From assembly GCA_964602485.1 (NCBI GenBank), contig CAZRQU010000003.1, forward strand, positions 1 through 64,000: 64,000 nt of DNA. Reading direction: 5' to 3'. The notes under the pieces are model-generated. The model saw only the letters and a list, made by a program, of their open reading frames with translations, was not told where the DNA came from and ran no database searches. The translations under genes and the position numbers were made by a program. Each line of letters begins with the position of its first letter. Positions within the stretch are counted from its first letter, which is position 1. Of this stretch, positions 26,423 through 35,585 are shown one piece after another. Source of the DNA: WJLG01 sp964602485 (lineage in GTDB: Bacteria; Patescibacteriota; Patescibacteriia; Patescibacteriales; WJLG01).

Positions 26423-27082
26423 TTACTTTTTATATACTTTTTTTCCGTTGACCAGTTTTGAATAATCAGAAATGAACTTTACTGAAGATAGTTTTCTGCC
26501 GAATTTTCTTGACTGACAATGATCAGCGAAGTTTATATGAAATATGCTCTTTAGGTCGTTCTTTTTAAAGATCACAGTGGACACGGAACAGTTAAAAAGG
26601 TTTAACTCCGGAGACTTGCGCAATTCAAAACCCATGGAAAAACCTAGACAAGCGCGAATGACATTGCCATGAGCGACTACAAGGATCTTTTCACCTTTAT
26701 GGTCTTTAAGCATTCTTTTGAAAAATTTTATGGTCTTCTCGGCTTTTTCCAGCTCTTGATCGAACTTCTTCCTTCCTCGGCGAGGGCGCTTCCCATATAT
26801 TGTCTGATCATGCTCCGCTAACTGCCTAATAAAGACTATATTATCAAAATTACCATTTTTCTTTTGCGGTTTCTGATGCTTATTGATTATCTCCGCTGTT
26901 TGTCGAGCCCTATTCATATCAGAGGAGAATATCATATCAAAGGTCATATCTTTCAAATATTTACCAGTCAATTCAGATTCTTCGATCCCCTTCTTGTTTA
27001 GCTTAGGTCCTGGGTGCCAAGGAGTATTATCCTTAACGAAATTATTCTTTCCATGGCGGACAAAGGTGACTAAAGTTTCCAT
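26423..27082 (-). CDS. Histidine phosphatase family protein
   Basis: 219 aa phosphoglycerate-mutase-like phosphatase. The catalytic RHG lies at residues 9-11 (TFVRHGKNN), the second Arg in SSDMNRARQTAEII near residue 59, and the second His in VVAHGNVIRACLG near residue 137. Family members dephosphorylate sugars, proteins or small metabolites; the substrate cannot be assigned. It is convergent with thrS, four bases apart, and divergent from argS. No Shine-Dalgarno sequence. Confidence 0.9.
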   Translation of the reverse strand: METLVTFVRHGKNNFVKDNTPWHPGPKLNKKGIEESELTGKYLKDMTFDMIFSSDMNRARQTAEIINKHQKPQKKNGNFDNIVFIRQLAEHDQTIYGKRPRRGRKKFDQELEKAEKTIKFFKRMLKDHKGEKILVVAHGNVIRACLGFSMGFELRKSPELNLFNCSVSTVIFKKNDLKSIFHINFADHCQSRKFGRKLSSVKFISDYSKLVNGKKVYKK

Positions 27083-27136
27083 ATTATTGACGATAAATAA
27101 TAATCTATTTAAATTATAGCATATTTAAGGTAAAAA

Positions 27137-27164
27137 TTGCCAAAATTGGTGCAAATAATATAAA
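27137..27164 (+). promoter_or_regulatory. Promoter giving a near-leaderless argS mRNA
   Basis: TTGCCA (27137-27142), a 16-base spacer, TATAAA (27159-27164). The predicted start falls at about 27171, two bases before the ATG at 27173. Confidence 0.6.
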
Positions 27165-27172
27165 ATTACGAT

Positions 27173-28894
27173 ATGAACACATTGTTAAAAATAAAAAAGA
27201 ATATAGTCAATTCGATCAATCAAGTCTTAGGTCCTGAAATGGTCGACGTCTCTGATATCAGCTATCCTCCTAACGAGGAAATGGGAGACTTAAGCCTGCC
27301 TCTTTTCAAAATAAAAGAAAAAACCGGAAAAGATATGGGCGAAATAAGCAGTCTTCTTTTGAATTCTGTAAAGCCGAACAAAGAGTTGTCTAGCCTTAAG
27401 ATCATGGGGCCTTACCTTAATTTTTTCCTCAATAAAGAAGAAATGATAAGCAATGTTTTGAAAGAAGTAAAAGAGGCCGGTAAGAATTATGGGCAAGCCA
27501 AAGCTGAGAACAAAAAAAGGATACTCTTGGAATTCTCCAATGTAAATACTCACAAAGAATATCACGTGGGTCATTTGAGAAATGCCTGCTTCGGAGATTC
27601 AGTGACCAAAATATTGAATGCTTGCGGACACGAAGCCATCCCTATTTCCTATATCAATGATTTCGGGATCCATGTAGCCAAGACCCTTTGGAATTTTGAC
27701 GATTTCACCAAGGACAAAAATGTAGAAAAAATGGATGACAAAGAAAAAGGTTATCTTTTAGGCAAAATGTACGTTGATGCCGCTCAAAAAGAAAAAGATG
27801 ATCCAATGGCCAAGCAAATGATCGGTGGAGTGATGCGAGAAATAGAAAGCCGAAAAGGCGACTACTATAGCCTATGGCAAAAGACCAGACAATGGAGCAT
27901 AGAACATTTTGATATGATCTATAAGGATCTAGGAATAGAGTTCAAGGATATATTCTATGAAAATGACTTCATTGAGAAAGGACGCCAAAAAATAGAAGAA
28001 CTAACGGAAAAAGGAATATTAAAAATGGATGACGGCGCTATCATCGCCGACTTGAAGGACTATGGCCTTAAAGTGCTTGTCTGTTTGCGTTCCAACGGCA
28101 CCGCCACCTACGCTGTCGGGGATCTGGCCCTGGCCGAAACAAAGACCAAAAAGTTCAAGCCTGATGAATCGGTTTATATGGTGGATAATCGACAGTCGCT
28201 CTATTTCCAACAGCTTTTCAAAATATTGGAATTGTCAGGACACGAAGAAAAAATGACGCACTTGTCTTATGATCTTGTGAAACTTCCTGACGGAATGATG
28301 TCTTCCCGCTCCGGTAATGTGATAACCTACAACGAGCTCAAAGATATGGTCATTGAAAGAGCGACCGAAGAGATAAAGAAAAGACATGACGACTGGGATG
28401 AGAAAAAAACAAAAAAAGTTGCTCTTGCCGTCGGCCTAGGTGCGATAAAATTCGAAATGGTAAAAGTAAGTGCTGATAATATCATCACTTTTGATACGGA
28501 AAAGGCTCTGTCGTTCGACGGCTTCACCTCTTCGTATATCCAATACGCCTATGCCCGAATAGCCGGCATCTTTGAAAGGGTTTCTAATTCAAAGATCAAG
28601 ATAAAAAAGATCGAACCTGCTCTACTAAAAGAAGCTTCCGAAATAAAACTGATCAAAAAAATGGCTCGTTGGCCGGAAGCGATAGGACGGGCCGGAAACC
28701 AAAAGGATCCTTCGGAGATAGCCAAATATCTTTACGAATTGGCCAAGCTCTTAAATGACCACTACCACCAAGTGTCGATACTTAACTCGGAAGAAAAGGT
28801 AAAAAGATCAAGATTGTCCTTATTGGCCGGAGTTGCCCAGATAATAGAAAACGGCTTAGGGCTTTTGGGGATAGAAGTAATGGAGGAAATGTAA
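27173..28894 (+). CDS. argS: Arginyl-tRNA synthetase
   Basis: Class I synthetase charging tRNA-Arg. 573 aa. The N-terminal Add1-type tRNA-binding domain is followed by the HIGH-motif equivalent HVGHLRNACFGDSV near residue 128, YINDFGIHVAKTLW, the KMSKS-region equivalent MMSSRSGNVITY near residue 376, and a DALR helical domain at the end (ALSFDGFTSSYIQYAYARI...). The missing Lys of KMSKS is normal for ArgRS. The transcript appears leaderless. glyS follows 28 bases later. Confidence 0.96.
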   Translation: MNTLLKIKKNIVNSINQVLGPEMVDVSDISYPPNEEMGDLSLPLFKIKEKTGKDMGEISSLLLNSVKPNKELSSLKIMGPYLNFFLNKEEMISNVLKEVKEAGKNYGQAKAENKKRILLEFSNVNTHKEYHVGHLRNACFGDSVTKILNACGHEAIPISYINDFGIHVAKTLWNFDDFTKDKNVEKMDDKEKGYLLGKMYVDAAQKEKDDPMAKQMIGGVMREIESRKGDYYSLWQKTRQWSIEHFDMIYKDLGIEFKDIFYENDFIEKGRQKIEELTEKGILKMDDGAIIADLKDYGLKVLVCLRSNGTATYAVGDLALAETKTKKFKPDESVYMVDNRQSLYFQQLFKILELSGHEEKMTHLSYDLVKLPDGMMSSRSGNVITYNELKDMVIERATEEIKKRHDDWDEKKTKKVALAVGLGAIKFEMVKVSADNIITFDTEKALSFDGFTSSYIQYAYARIAGIFERVSNSKIKIKKIEPALLKEASEIKLIKKMARWPEAIGRAGNQKDPSEIAKYLYELAKLLNDHYHQVSILNSEEKVKRSRLSLLAGVAQIIENGLGLLGIEVMEEM

Positions 28895-28922
28895 AAAAAT
28901 TTTTAATTTTTAAATAAAATAT

Positions 28923-30299
28923 ATGGCTATTGAACAAAGCGACATAATGGAAAAGATCGTAGCTCTTTGCAAAAGGAGGGGTTTTATCTATCCGGCTTGC
29001 GAGATATATGGCGGATTCGCCAATGCTTACAGCTTCGGACCTTACGGGTCACAGCTTAAAAAGAACATCAAAGACCTGTGGTGGAAAATGTTCGTCGAGG
29101 ATAGAACGGACATAATCGGCATAGATGGACCCATTCTTCTTCATCCCAAGGTTTGGCAAGCGTCCGGCCACACCGAAGGCTTTAACGACGCTTTGGTAGA
29201 CTGTAAAGGATGCAAAAGAAGATTTAGAGCCGATCACTTAATAGAATACGCTACCGGCATTGATCTGGAAGGCGATCTAAAAGGAATGAACAAAGTAGTG
29301 AAGGATAAACAAATAAAATGTCCGAATTGCGGGGCTCAAGATTGGACCGAGGTAAGAACGATGAATATGATGTTCAAAACAGAAATGAACGGAGTGGAAG
29401 AATCTGTTTATCTACGTCCGGAAACGGCAGGAGCCATCTTTATGGAATTCAAGAACATTCTAGACACGACCAGAATGAAGCTTCCATTCGGCATCGGGCA
29501 GATAGGCAAGGCATTTCGAAACGAAATAGTGGCCGGCAATTTCATTTTCCGCTTGCGGGAATTCGAACAAATGGAGATAGAATATTTTTTCAGCCCTGAA
29601 GCCGAATGGCATCCGGAATTCTCTGAATGGCTAGACAGGCAAAAAGGGTTCGCTTATGCCCTGGGACTGTCCAAAGAAAATTTACGCGAATACGAACATC
29701 CGAAAGAAAAACTCTCCCACTATTCCAAAAAGACCGTTGATATCGAATATAACTTCCCTTTTGGTTTCTCTGAACTCTTTGGTCTGGCCCACCGCGGTAA
29801 TTTCGATCTATCTGCTCACTCCAAAGCCAGCGGAGAAAAAATAGAATACTTTGAACAAGAAACCAATAAAAGGTATATTCCTCATGTACTAGAACCGACA
29901 TTCGGAGTTGAAAGAGCCCTGTTGGCCTCGTTGATAGAAGCCTATAATGAAGAAATGGTCAAAGATGACAAAAGAGTGGTAATGAAATTACCTAAAGCGA
30001 TCGCTCCGGTCAAAATAGCCATCTTCCCATTATTAAAAAATAAGCCGGATCTTGTAGAAAAGGCCAAAGAGGTTTTTGAAATGTTCAAAGATAAATATAC
30101 TTGCGAATTCGACGACCATGGAAATGTTGGTAAAAGATATAGAAGACAAGATGAAATAGGAACTCCTTATTGTGTAACAGTCGATTTCGACACTATAGAA
30201 AAAGATAATACCGTCACGGTCCGCGATCGCGACACAATGGAACAAGAAAGGATAGCTATTGAAGGGTTGGAAGAATATTTTGAAAAGAAATTCAGTTAA
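28923..30299 (+). CDS. glyS: Glycyl-tRNA synthetase, alpha2 type
   Basis: Class II dimeric GlyRS of the type shared with archaea, eukaryotes and many bacteria, rather than the alpha2beta2 form. 458 aa. FIYPACEIYGGFANAYSFGPYG opens the core, a zinc module CKGCKRRF ... CPNCGAQDW is inserted near residues 97-139, then YLRPETAGAIFMEFKN, FRNEIVAGNFIFRLREFEQMEIEYF, and FGVERALLASLIEAY. The anticodon domain ends with GTPYCVTVDFDT and DTVTVRDRDTMEQ-like sequence. It is preceded by an A/T repeat-like spacer and followed by a terminator. Confidence 0.96.
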   Translation: MAIEQSDIMEKIVALCKRRGFIYPACEIYGGFANAYSFGPYGSQLKKNIKDLWWKMFVEDRTDIIGIDGPILLHPKVWQASGHTEGFNDALVDCKGCKRRFRADHLIEYATGIDLEGDLKGMNKVVKDKQIKCPNCGAQDWTEVRTMNMMFKTEMNGVEESVYLRPETAGAIFMEFKNILDTTRMKLPFGIGQIGKAFRNEIVAGNFIFRLREFEQMEIEYFFSPEAEWHPEFSEWLDRQKGFAYALGLSKENLREYEHPKEKLSHYSKKTVDIEYNFPFGFSELFGLAHRGNFDLSAHSKASGEKIEYFEQETNKRYIPHVLEPTFGVERALLASLIEAYNEEMVKDDKRVVMKLPKAIAPVKIAIFPLLKNKPDLVEKAKEVFEMFKDKYTCEFDDHGNVGKRYRRQDEIGTPYCVTVDFDTIEKDNTVTVRDRDTMEQERIAIEGLEEYFEKKFS

Positions 30300-30317
30300 A
30301 CATCATACTTATAATAA

Positions 30318-30343
30318 AAATCCCGAGAGATCGGGATTTTTTA
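30318..30343 (+). terminator. Intrinsic terminator after glyS
   Basis: A 9-bp stem (30318-30326 with 30331-30339) with a GAGA loop and a T run. It ends the argS-glyS transcript. Confidence 0.9.
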
Positions 30344-30349
30344 TAGGTA

Positions 30350-30378
30350 TTGACTTATACTTGTTTTAGAAATAGAAT
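30350..30378 (+). promoter_or_regulatory. Promoter of the 30406-30861 gene
   Basis: TTGACT (30350-30355), a 17-base spacer, TAGAAT (30373-30378); both 5 of 6. A leader of about 21 bases holds a perfect AAGGAGG at 30395-30401. Confidence 0.75.
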
Positions 30379-30405
30379 GATACGAAACCCCAAAAAGGAG
30401 GTAAA

Positions 30406-30861
30406 GTGATAAAAAACATCTTGATAAAAGTTTCCGGTGACCTTGTTCGTCGTCAAAAATTCCTCGACTTTGCTATCAAAAAAGCAGAACATAATTATGT
30501 GGTGGTGATCTGCGGAGGCGGGACCAAAATAAGCGCCGCTCTCAAGGAGGCCGGCTATGAAATAAAATTCGACGAACTTGGAAGGAGAATTACTAAGACC
30601 TGGGAAGAAAGAAAGATAATGAGAGATGTCTTGGAAAAACAGGAAAAGGAACTTCAAGATAACTTTGTCGGCAAAGGGATATTGGTCAAATCCCCTATTC
30701 TCCATGCCGGATCCGTACTTTGCCCTATAAACGGTGACGATCTGGTCAAAGCCTACGAGCTTGGTTTTGACAAGATATATGTATTTACCACCCGGAAAAG
30801 GACAAAAAATAAAAAAGCCATCTTTGAAAAATGGAAAAAGGTGAAAATAATCGGAATTTGA
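30406..30861 (+). CDS. Mini amino-acid-kinase-like protein
   Basis: 151 aa starting at GTG, chosen because AAGGAGG lies four bases before it. The N-terminus NILIKVSGDLV and VVVICGGGTKISAAL match the glycine-rich phosphate-binding loops of the amino acid kinase fold (UMP kinase, glutamate 5-kinase). GDDLVKAYELGFDKIYVFTTRKRTKNK resembles the nucleotide-binding segment of the same fold. Full-length relatives have 230-260 aa, so about 80-100 residues of the middle are missing. A reduced or repurposed member is likely; activity cannot be assumed. It has its own promoter and terminator. Confidence 0.65.
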   Translation: MIKNILIKVSGDLVRRQKFLDFAIKKAEHNYVVVICGGGTKISAALKEAGYEIKFDELGRRITKTWEERKIMRDVLEKQEKELQDNFVGKGILVKSPILHAGSVLCPINGDDLVKAYELGFDKIYVFTTRKRTKNKKAIFEKWKKVKIIGI

Positions 30862-30866
30862 CCAAC

Positions 30867-30897
30867 AACCGTCGGAAAAAACACCGACGGTTTTTAT
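30867..30897 (+). terminator. Intrinsic terminator of the mini-kinase gene
   Basis: A 9-bp stem (30867-30875 with 30884-30892), 8-base A-rich loop, T run. Its end overlaps the stop codon of convergent holA. Confidence 0.9.
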
Positions 30898-31946
30898 ATT
30901 TTGCTCAAAAGAACATTCAAAAGAGTTCTGGCATCGCCTTTGCCAGTTTTCATATCTTTATCTATTTCCACTAATTTAGCGAGCATTCTTTTCAATGTCT
31001 CTAAGCTGAAGTTACGCACCTGCCCTATTCCTTTCTGAATGACAAAAGGATGTAATTTCAGCTCTGAGATTATTTGTCTGGAACTCATACCGGAATCAAG
31101 CGCTTGCCTGATCGACAAAAGGATTCCCGTCTGCCTGATGACCATACTTATAAGATAACTGTCGGTCAATCCGGCCTCATATTGTTCCTCCAATAATTTC
31201 AAAGCCAAAGACCGATTACGAGCACTAATAGCATCGGTCAAGGCGAATATATTCTCATCAAAGCTTCCTTTTACCAAAAGCTGAACTTCTTCTATTTCTA
31301 TATTCACTTTTTCTTGATCGTCGGTCAATTGCGGCAAACTCCCTTTTTTATAGTTTATCAATTTATCTATTTCATTCTCGGCTTGCCAAAGCTCGCTTCC
31401 AACCAGAGAGGATAATTCCTGAGCGGCTTTTAAACTTATATCCCCGCCTTTTTCCTTAAATCTATTCTTTATCCAAGAAGCCGTATCACCGGTATTCAAT
31501 CTTTTGAACTCTTGAGCGAATTTTTGTTGGGAAAGAAAATCAAAAAGCTTTTTCTCTTTGACCAAAAGAGGCTTCTCTCGTCCGGAAGGATCCATCTTCA
31601 AAGTTTCTATCTTATTCCCTTTCTTCTTATTCTTTATATTGCCCTGGTAGATAACTATTATATCCTCATTGCCCTTCTTCTCTTTTTCTTTAAAATAATC
31701 AAGAGCCTCCTCTAGAACATCTTTTTTTCTGGAAGAAAAGATGTCTTCCAAAACTAACATCCTTTTTTTTGCCAAAAGCGAAGCCGCTCCTATTTTATCA
31801 TTTATCTCTTTAAGGGTAACATCTTTGCCGTCCAGCACGCTCAAAGCCGAACCGCTGGGATCTACCTCACGGACGAATTTATTCTTCATTTCCTTTATCT
31901 TTTGTTTGGCGCGAAAATCATCTTCGCCATAAAGAAATATGATCAT
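30894..31946 (-). CDS. holA: DNA polymerase III delta subunit
   Basis: Clamp-loader subunit that opens the beta sliding clamp. 350 aa, normal. IIFLYGEDDFRAKQKIKEMK at the N-terminus, ISAASLLAKKRMLVLEDIF-like strand, DTASWIKNRFKEKGGDISLKAAQELSSLVGSELWQAENEIDKL, and the C-terminal collar helices with FALTDAISARNRSLALKLLEE. Divergent from uvrA. The stop codon overlaps the mini-kinase terminator. Confidence 0.92.
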   Translation of the reverse strand: MIIFLYGEDDFRAKQKIKEMKNKFVREVDPSGSALSVLDGKDVTLKEINDKIGAASLLAKKRMLVLEDIFSSRKKDVLEEALDYFKEKEKKGNEDIIVIYQGNIKNKKKGNKIETLKMDPSGREKPLLVKEKKLFDFLSQQKFAQEFKRLNTGDTASWIKNRFKEKGGDISLKAAQELSSLVGSELWQAENEIDKLINYKKGSLPQLTDDQEKVNIEIEEVQLLVKGSFDENIFALTDAISARNRSLALKLLEEQYEAGLTDSYLISMVIRQTGILLSIRQALDSGMSSRQIISELKLHPFVIQKGIGQVRNFSLETLKRMLAKLVEIDKDMKTGKGDARTLLNVLLSKI

Positions 31947-31992
31947 AGTATTATAATTTACTACTATTTTGGCAAAAAGACAAATTATGCTT

Positions 31993-32030
31993 TGATCTTT
32001 ATCTTTTTACACAGCAAAAGATAAAGATCA
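31993..32030. promoter_or_regulatory. Perfect 15-bp inverted repeat between holA and uvrA
   Basis: Arms 31993-32007 and 32016-32030 are exact reverse complements with an 8-base loop. The element lies between two divergent genes, 47 bases before the holA ATG and 29 bases before the uvrA -35. A terminator makes little sense there; an operator or a stem in a leader is more likely. It does not look like a LexA box. Confidence 0.65.
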
Positions 32031-32058
32031 ATACTTAAAGAACACCCGTCCGGCAGCC

Positions 32059-32087
32059 TTGCCCAAAGCGTTAATTTGATGTATAAT
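32059..32087 (+). promoter_or_regulatory. Promoter of uvrA
   Basis: TTGCCC (32059-32064), a 17-base spacer, perfect TATAAT (32082-32087). The leader is about 28 bases with no Shine-Dalgarno sequence. Confidence 0.65.
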
Positions 32088-32121
32088 AATTCCTATTGTC
32101 TAAAAATAAGTCGTTTTAATT

Positions 32122-35001
32122 ATGCCAAATGGAAATGGGAAAAAGGTCATAAGAATAAAGGGCGCCCGCGTACACAATTTACAAAATGTGGACGTTGAGA
32201 TACCTAGAGACCGCTTTACTGTCATAACCGGCCTATCCGGTTCTGGGAAATCCTCGCTAGCCTTCGATACTCTTTATGCCGAGGGTCAAAGAAGGTATGT
32301 TGAGTCCTTGTCTGCTTACGCTCGGCAATTCATAGGCTTGATGGATAAACCGGATGTCGACCTTATCGAAGGCCTGTCGCCAGCTATTTCCATTGATCAA
32401 AAATCCGCTTCTCATAATCCTCGTTCCACTGTTGGTACGGTCACCGAGATATACGATTATCTCCGTCTTTTGTTTGCCCGCATTGGAATTCCTCACTGTC
32501 CAAAATGCGGCAAGAAGGTAAAAAAATATTCCACTGACGAGATAATAAATCAAATATCAAAAAAGTACAAAGATCAAGATGTCATAATCCTATCTCCGGT
32601 AGTGAAGGATAAAAAAGGAGAACATAAAAACACCATCTCCGGTATCGCCAAGGCCGGATTTTCCCGTTTAAGACTGGATGGAGAGGTTTATTCTCTGGAA
32701 GAGGCCCAAGACAAAGATATAGACAAACAAAAGAAACATTCAATAGATATAATAATAGACAAAGTAAAGGTTAATGTTGATAAGGACAATATGGCCCGTT
32801 TGACCGAAGGAGTGGAAAAAGCCGTTGATCTGGCAAACGGTCTAGTGTCTATCTGTCCCTATGATAAGGATGAATTCTGTCGAGAAAAGGAGATAATATT
32901 CTCCCGATTATTCGCTTGTCCTGATTGCGACATTACCATGCCTGAACTAGAACCTCGAGATTTTTCTTTCAACTCGCCCCATGGTGCTTGCTCGGACTGT
33001 GATGGTCTGGGGACCAAACTTGAAATAGATCCGGAAACAGTATTGAATAAAAATTTAACCTTGGCTCAAGGGGCGATCAAACCTATGTCGCATAATATCG
33101 GAGGTCCGCAAACTTGGGTGCTTAGGATCCTGGGAACAGTGGCTGAAAAATACGGCTTCGATCTGAATACTCCTATAAAAGACCTTGATAAGGACCAGGT
33201 GAATGTCATACTTTACGGAACCGGTAAGAATGAATATAAACTTGATTATGACAACCAAAGATTCTCAGGACAATTCGTCACCAACTTTGAAGGTGTGATC
33301 CCAAATCTTGAAAGACGATACAAACAGACCGATTCCGACTATACAAGAAAAGAGATCGGAAAATATATGAAAGTCCTGCCCTGCCCGACCTGTAAAGGAA
33401 AAAGGCTGAAAGCCGAAGTTTTAGCTGTTAGGATATCTGATCTTTCCATAGATCAAATAACCTCCGAGAACATAGGGCGGGCCAAAGACTTTTTTCAAGG
33501 CCTGGAAACTGGCAAAGGACTATCAGCCAAGGAGAAAAAAATATCCGCCCAGGTGATAAAAGAAATAAGGTCAAGACTCTCATTTTTATCCAATGTCGGA
33601 TTGGATTATCTTACTCTTGATCGGGCAGCTAACACTCTGTCTGGCGGAGAAGCACAAAGAATACGCTTAGCCACTCAGATAGGATCGGCTTTGGTCGGAG
33701 TCTTATACATATTAGATGAGCCATCTATTGGCCTACACCAAAGAGACAACGGAAAACTAATAAAAACCTTAAAAGAGCTAAGGGATCTGGGTAATACCAT
33801 AGTGGTAGTAGAGCATGATGACGAAACAATTAGATCTTCCGACTATGTAATAGATACCGGGCCAAGAGCCGGAATACATGGCGGAAAAATAGTAGCCTAT
33901 GGTACCCCTTCTCAGGTTGCTAAAAACACCAGATCATTGACCGGGCAATATCTCTCCGGAAAAAAAGAAATATCCATACCAAGTAAATACCGACCAGGCA
34001 ACGGTATGGCCATAGAGATATTCAAAGCTTCTGAAAATAATCTTAAAGATATAGACGTCGAATTCCCATTGGGCAAATTCATTGCCATTACCGGAGTTTC
34101 CGGGTCGGGCAAATCAACATTGATGAACGATATTTTAGCTAAGGCACTATCCCAAAAATTCTATCGAGCCAAGGAGGACCCGGGAAAACACGAAAGAATA
34201 GAAGGGATATCCGCCATTGATAAAGTGATAAATATAGATCAATCGCCCATCGGCCGCACACCGCGATCCAATCCGGCCACCTATACCGGCGCCTTCACTC
34301 CTATTCGAGAATTGTTCGCCAGCTTACCGGAAGCCAAGATCCGCGGTTATAAGGCCGGTCGCTTCTCTTTCAATGTTCCTGGCGGACGCTGTGAAGCTTG
34401 TTCCGGAGATGGTGTAGTAAAGATAGAGATGCAATTTATGCCTGATATCTATGTGGAATGCGAAGTCTGCCACGGCAAGAGATACAACAAGGAAGCTTTA
34501 GAAATATACTATAAAGGTAAAAACATATCCGATGTACTGGAGATGACGGTCGAAGAGGCTATGAACTTCTTCGCTAAAATACCTTCCATACATCAAAAAC
34601 TAAAAACCCTAAACGAAGTAGGCCTCGGCTATATCAAGGTCGGCCAACCGGCCACCACTTTATCCGGCGGTGAAGCCCAAAGAGTAAAGCTAGCCACAGA
34701 GTTAGCTCGTCGCTCGACCGGTAAAACCTTATACATACTGGACGAGCCGACCACCGGTCTTCACTTCGACGACATAAAAAATCTTTTGGAAGTTTTGAAC
34801 AAGTTAGTAGACAAAGGCAACACCGTTCTGATCATAGAACACAATCTTGATGTCATAAAATCAGCTGACTGGTTAATAGATCTCGGTCCGGAAGGCGGAG
34901 ATGAAGGCGGACACATTGTGGCCCAAGGAACTCCTCAAGAAGTGGCTCGAGTCAAAAAAAGCTATACTGGTCAATACCTGAAAAAAATATTTGATCAATA
35001 A
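32122..35001 (+). CDS. uvrA: Excinuclease subunit UvrA
   Basis: Damage-recognition ATPase of nucleotide excision repair. 959 aa, full length. Two ABC ATPase halves: Walker A GLSGSGKSSLAF near residue 33 and GVSGSGKSTL near 655; signatures NTLSGGEAQRIRLA and TTLSGGEAQRVKLA; Walker B LYILDEPSIGL and LYILDEPTTGL. Three Cys-rich zinc modules: CPKCGKKV, CPDCD ... CSDCDGLG and CEACSGDG ... CEVCHGKRY. Unlike the uvrB and uvrC of this window it is not shortened. It has its own promoter and terminator. Confidence 0.98.
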   Translation: MPNGNGKKVIRIKGARVHNLQNVDVEIPRDRFTVITGLSGSGKSSLAFDTLYAEGQRRYVESLSAYARQFIGLMDKPDVDLIEGLSPAISIDQKSASHNPRSTVGTVTEIYDYLRLLFARIGIPHCPKCGKKVKKYSTDEIINQISKKYKDQDVIILSPVVKDKKGEHKNTISGIAKAGFSRLRLDGEVYSLEEAQDKDIDKQKKHSIDIIIDKVKVNVDKDNMARLTEGVEKAVDLANGLVSICPYDKDEFCREKEIIFSRLFACPDCDITMPELEPRDFSFNSPHGACSDCDGLGTKLEIDPETVLNKNLTLAQGAIKPMSHNIGGPQTWVLRILGTVAEKYGFDLNTPIKDLDKDQVNVILYGTGKNEYKLDYDNQRFSGQFVTNFEGVIPNLERRYKQTDSDYTRKEIGKYMKVLPCPTCKGKRLKAEVLAVRISDLSIDQITSENIGRAKDFFQGLETGKGLSAKEKKISAQVIKEIRSRLSFLSNVGLDYLTLDRAANTLSGGEAQRIRLATQIGSALVGVLYILDEPSIGLHQRDNGKLIKTLKELRDLGNTIVVVEHDDETIRSSDYVIDTGPRAGIHGGKIVAYGTPSQVAKNTRSLTGQYLSGKKEISIPSKYRPGNGMAIEIFKASENNLKDIDVEFPLGKFIAITGVSGSGKSTLMNDILAKALSQKFYRAKEDPGKHERIEGISAIDKVINIDQSPIGRTPRSNPATYTGAFTPIRELFASLPEAKIRGYKAGRFSFNVPGGRCEACSGDGVVKIEMQFMPDIYVECEVCHGKRYNKEALEIYYKGKNISDVLEMTVEEAMNFFAKIPSIHQKLKTLNEVGLGYIKVGQPATTLSGGEAQRVKLATELARRSTGKTLYILDEPTTGLHFDDIKNLLEVLNKLVDKGNTVLIIEHNLDVIKSADWLIDLGPEGGDEGGHIVAQGTPQEVARVKKSYTGQYLKKIFDQ

Positions 35002-35031
35002 AAAGATCCCGCTTCAAGCGGGATCTTTTTT
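35000..35031. terminator. Bidirectional terminator between uvrA and the thioredoxin gene
   Basis: Near-perfect palindrome around AAAAGATCCCGCTT, with A and T runs on both sides. It fits both convergent genes. Confidence 0.9.
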
Positions 35032-35301
35032 CTATTTATCCTTATTGGCTTTTAGAACTTCCAATAATTCTTTTTTAGATATCTCTCCTTTTAGGCGTAA
35101 AAATTCTTTACCTTGCTTGTCCAAAAAAACAAATACGGGAATATCATCATCTATACCGTATCTTTCAACCTCTTCTTTGTTCTGATCATGATCATAATAT
35201 TCTGTTTCCAGCCAAGGATTTTCTTTTTCTATCTCTTCCCACCTAGGCTTCATTATTATACAAGCGGGGCACCAAATGGCGCCGAATTTCAAAACTTTCA
35301 T
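35032..35301 (-). CDS. Thioredoxin-fold protein with CPAC motif
   Basis: 89 aa, a small single-domain thioredoxin-like protein without signal peptide. Active-site motif WCPACIIMKPRW near residue 10; cis-Pro in DDIPVFVFL; the strand VLKFGAIW opens the fold. WCPAC rather than WCGPC suggests glutaredoxin or disulfide-reductase character. It is the last gene of the metal/Fe-S island (4 bases from the DUF134 gene), so thiol or metal-delivery redox work there is plausible. Confidence 0.88.
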   Translation of the reverse strand: MKVLKFGAIWCPACIIMKPRWEEIEKENPWLETEYYDHDQNKEEVERYGIDDDIPVFVFLDKQGKEFLRLKGEISKKELLEVLKANKDK

Positions 35302-35305
35302 AGGA

Positions 35306-35584
35306 TCAATCTTTTATTATTTTTATAGCTTTACCTCTTATCAAGGCATCGGTCACCTTTTTACAGGCAGATGTTAATATCCTCTGAAAAGTGCTCCTGG
35401 AAGTCTTCATGGCTTGAGCCGCTTTTTCCTGATCCATATCCTCATCATTCTTCAAACGCAAAGCTTCTGCCTCTTCCGAGGTTATCTCCACCATTTCCAA
35501 AAATCTCATAGGCACCCCTTGAGGTTTGAAATAAGTGACATTAGGGTCGAATTTTATCCTTCTTTTTAATTTTGGTCTTGGCAT
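35306..35584 (-). CDS. DUF134 family predicted DNA-binding protein
   Basis: 92 aa. Family signature: MPRPKLKRRI at the start, FKPQGVPMRFLEMVEITSEEAEALRLKNDEDMDQEKAAQAMKTSRSTFQRIL, an HTH similar to sigma-70 region 4. DUF134 proteins are found beside NifX-like and MinD-ferredoxin genes in archaea and anaerobic bacteria. It is a candidate regulator of this operon, by context only. Confidence 0.92.
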   Translation of the reverse strand: MPRPKLKRRIKFDPNVTYFKPQGVPMRFLEMVEITSEEAEALRLKNDEDMDQEKAAQAMKTSRSTFQRILTSACKKVTDALIRGKAIKIIKD

Positions 35585-35585
35585 A

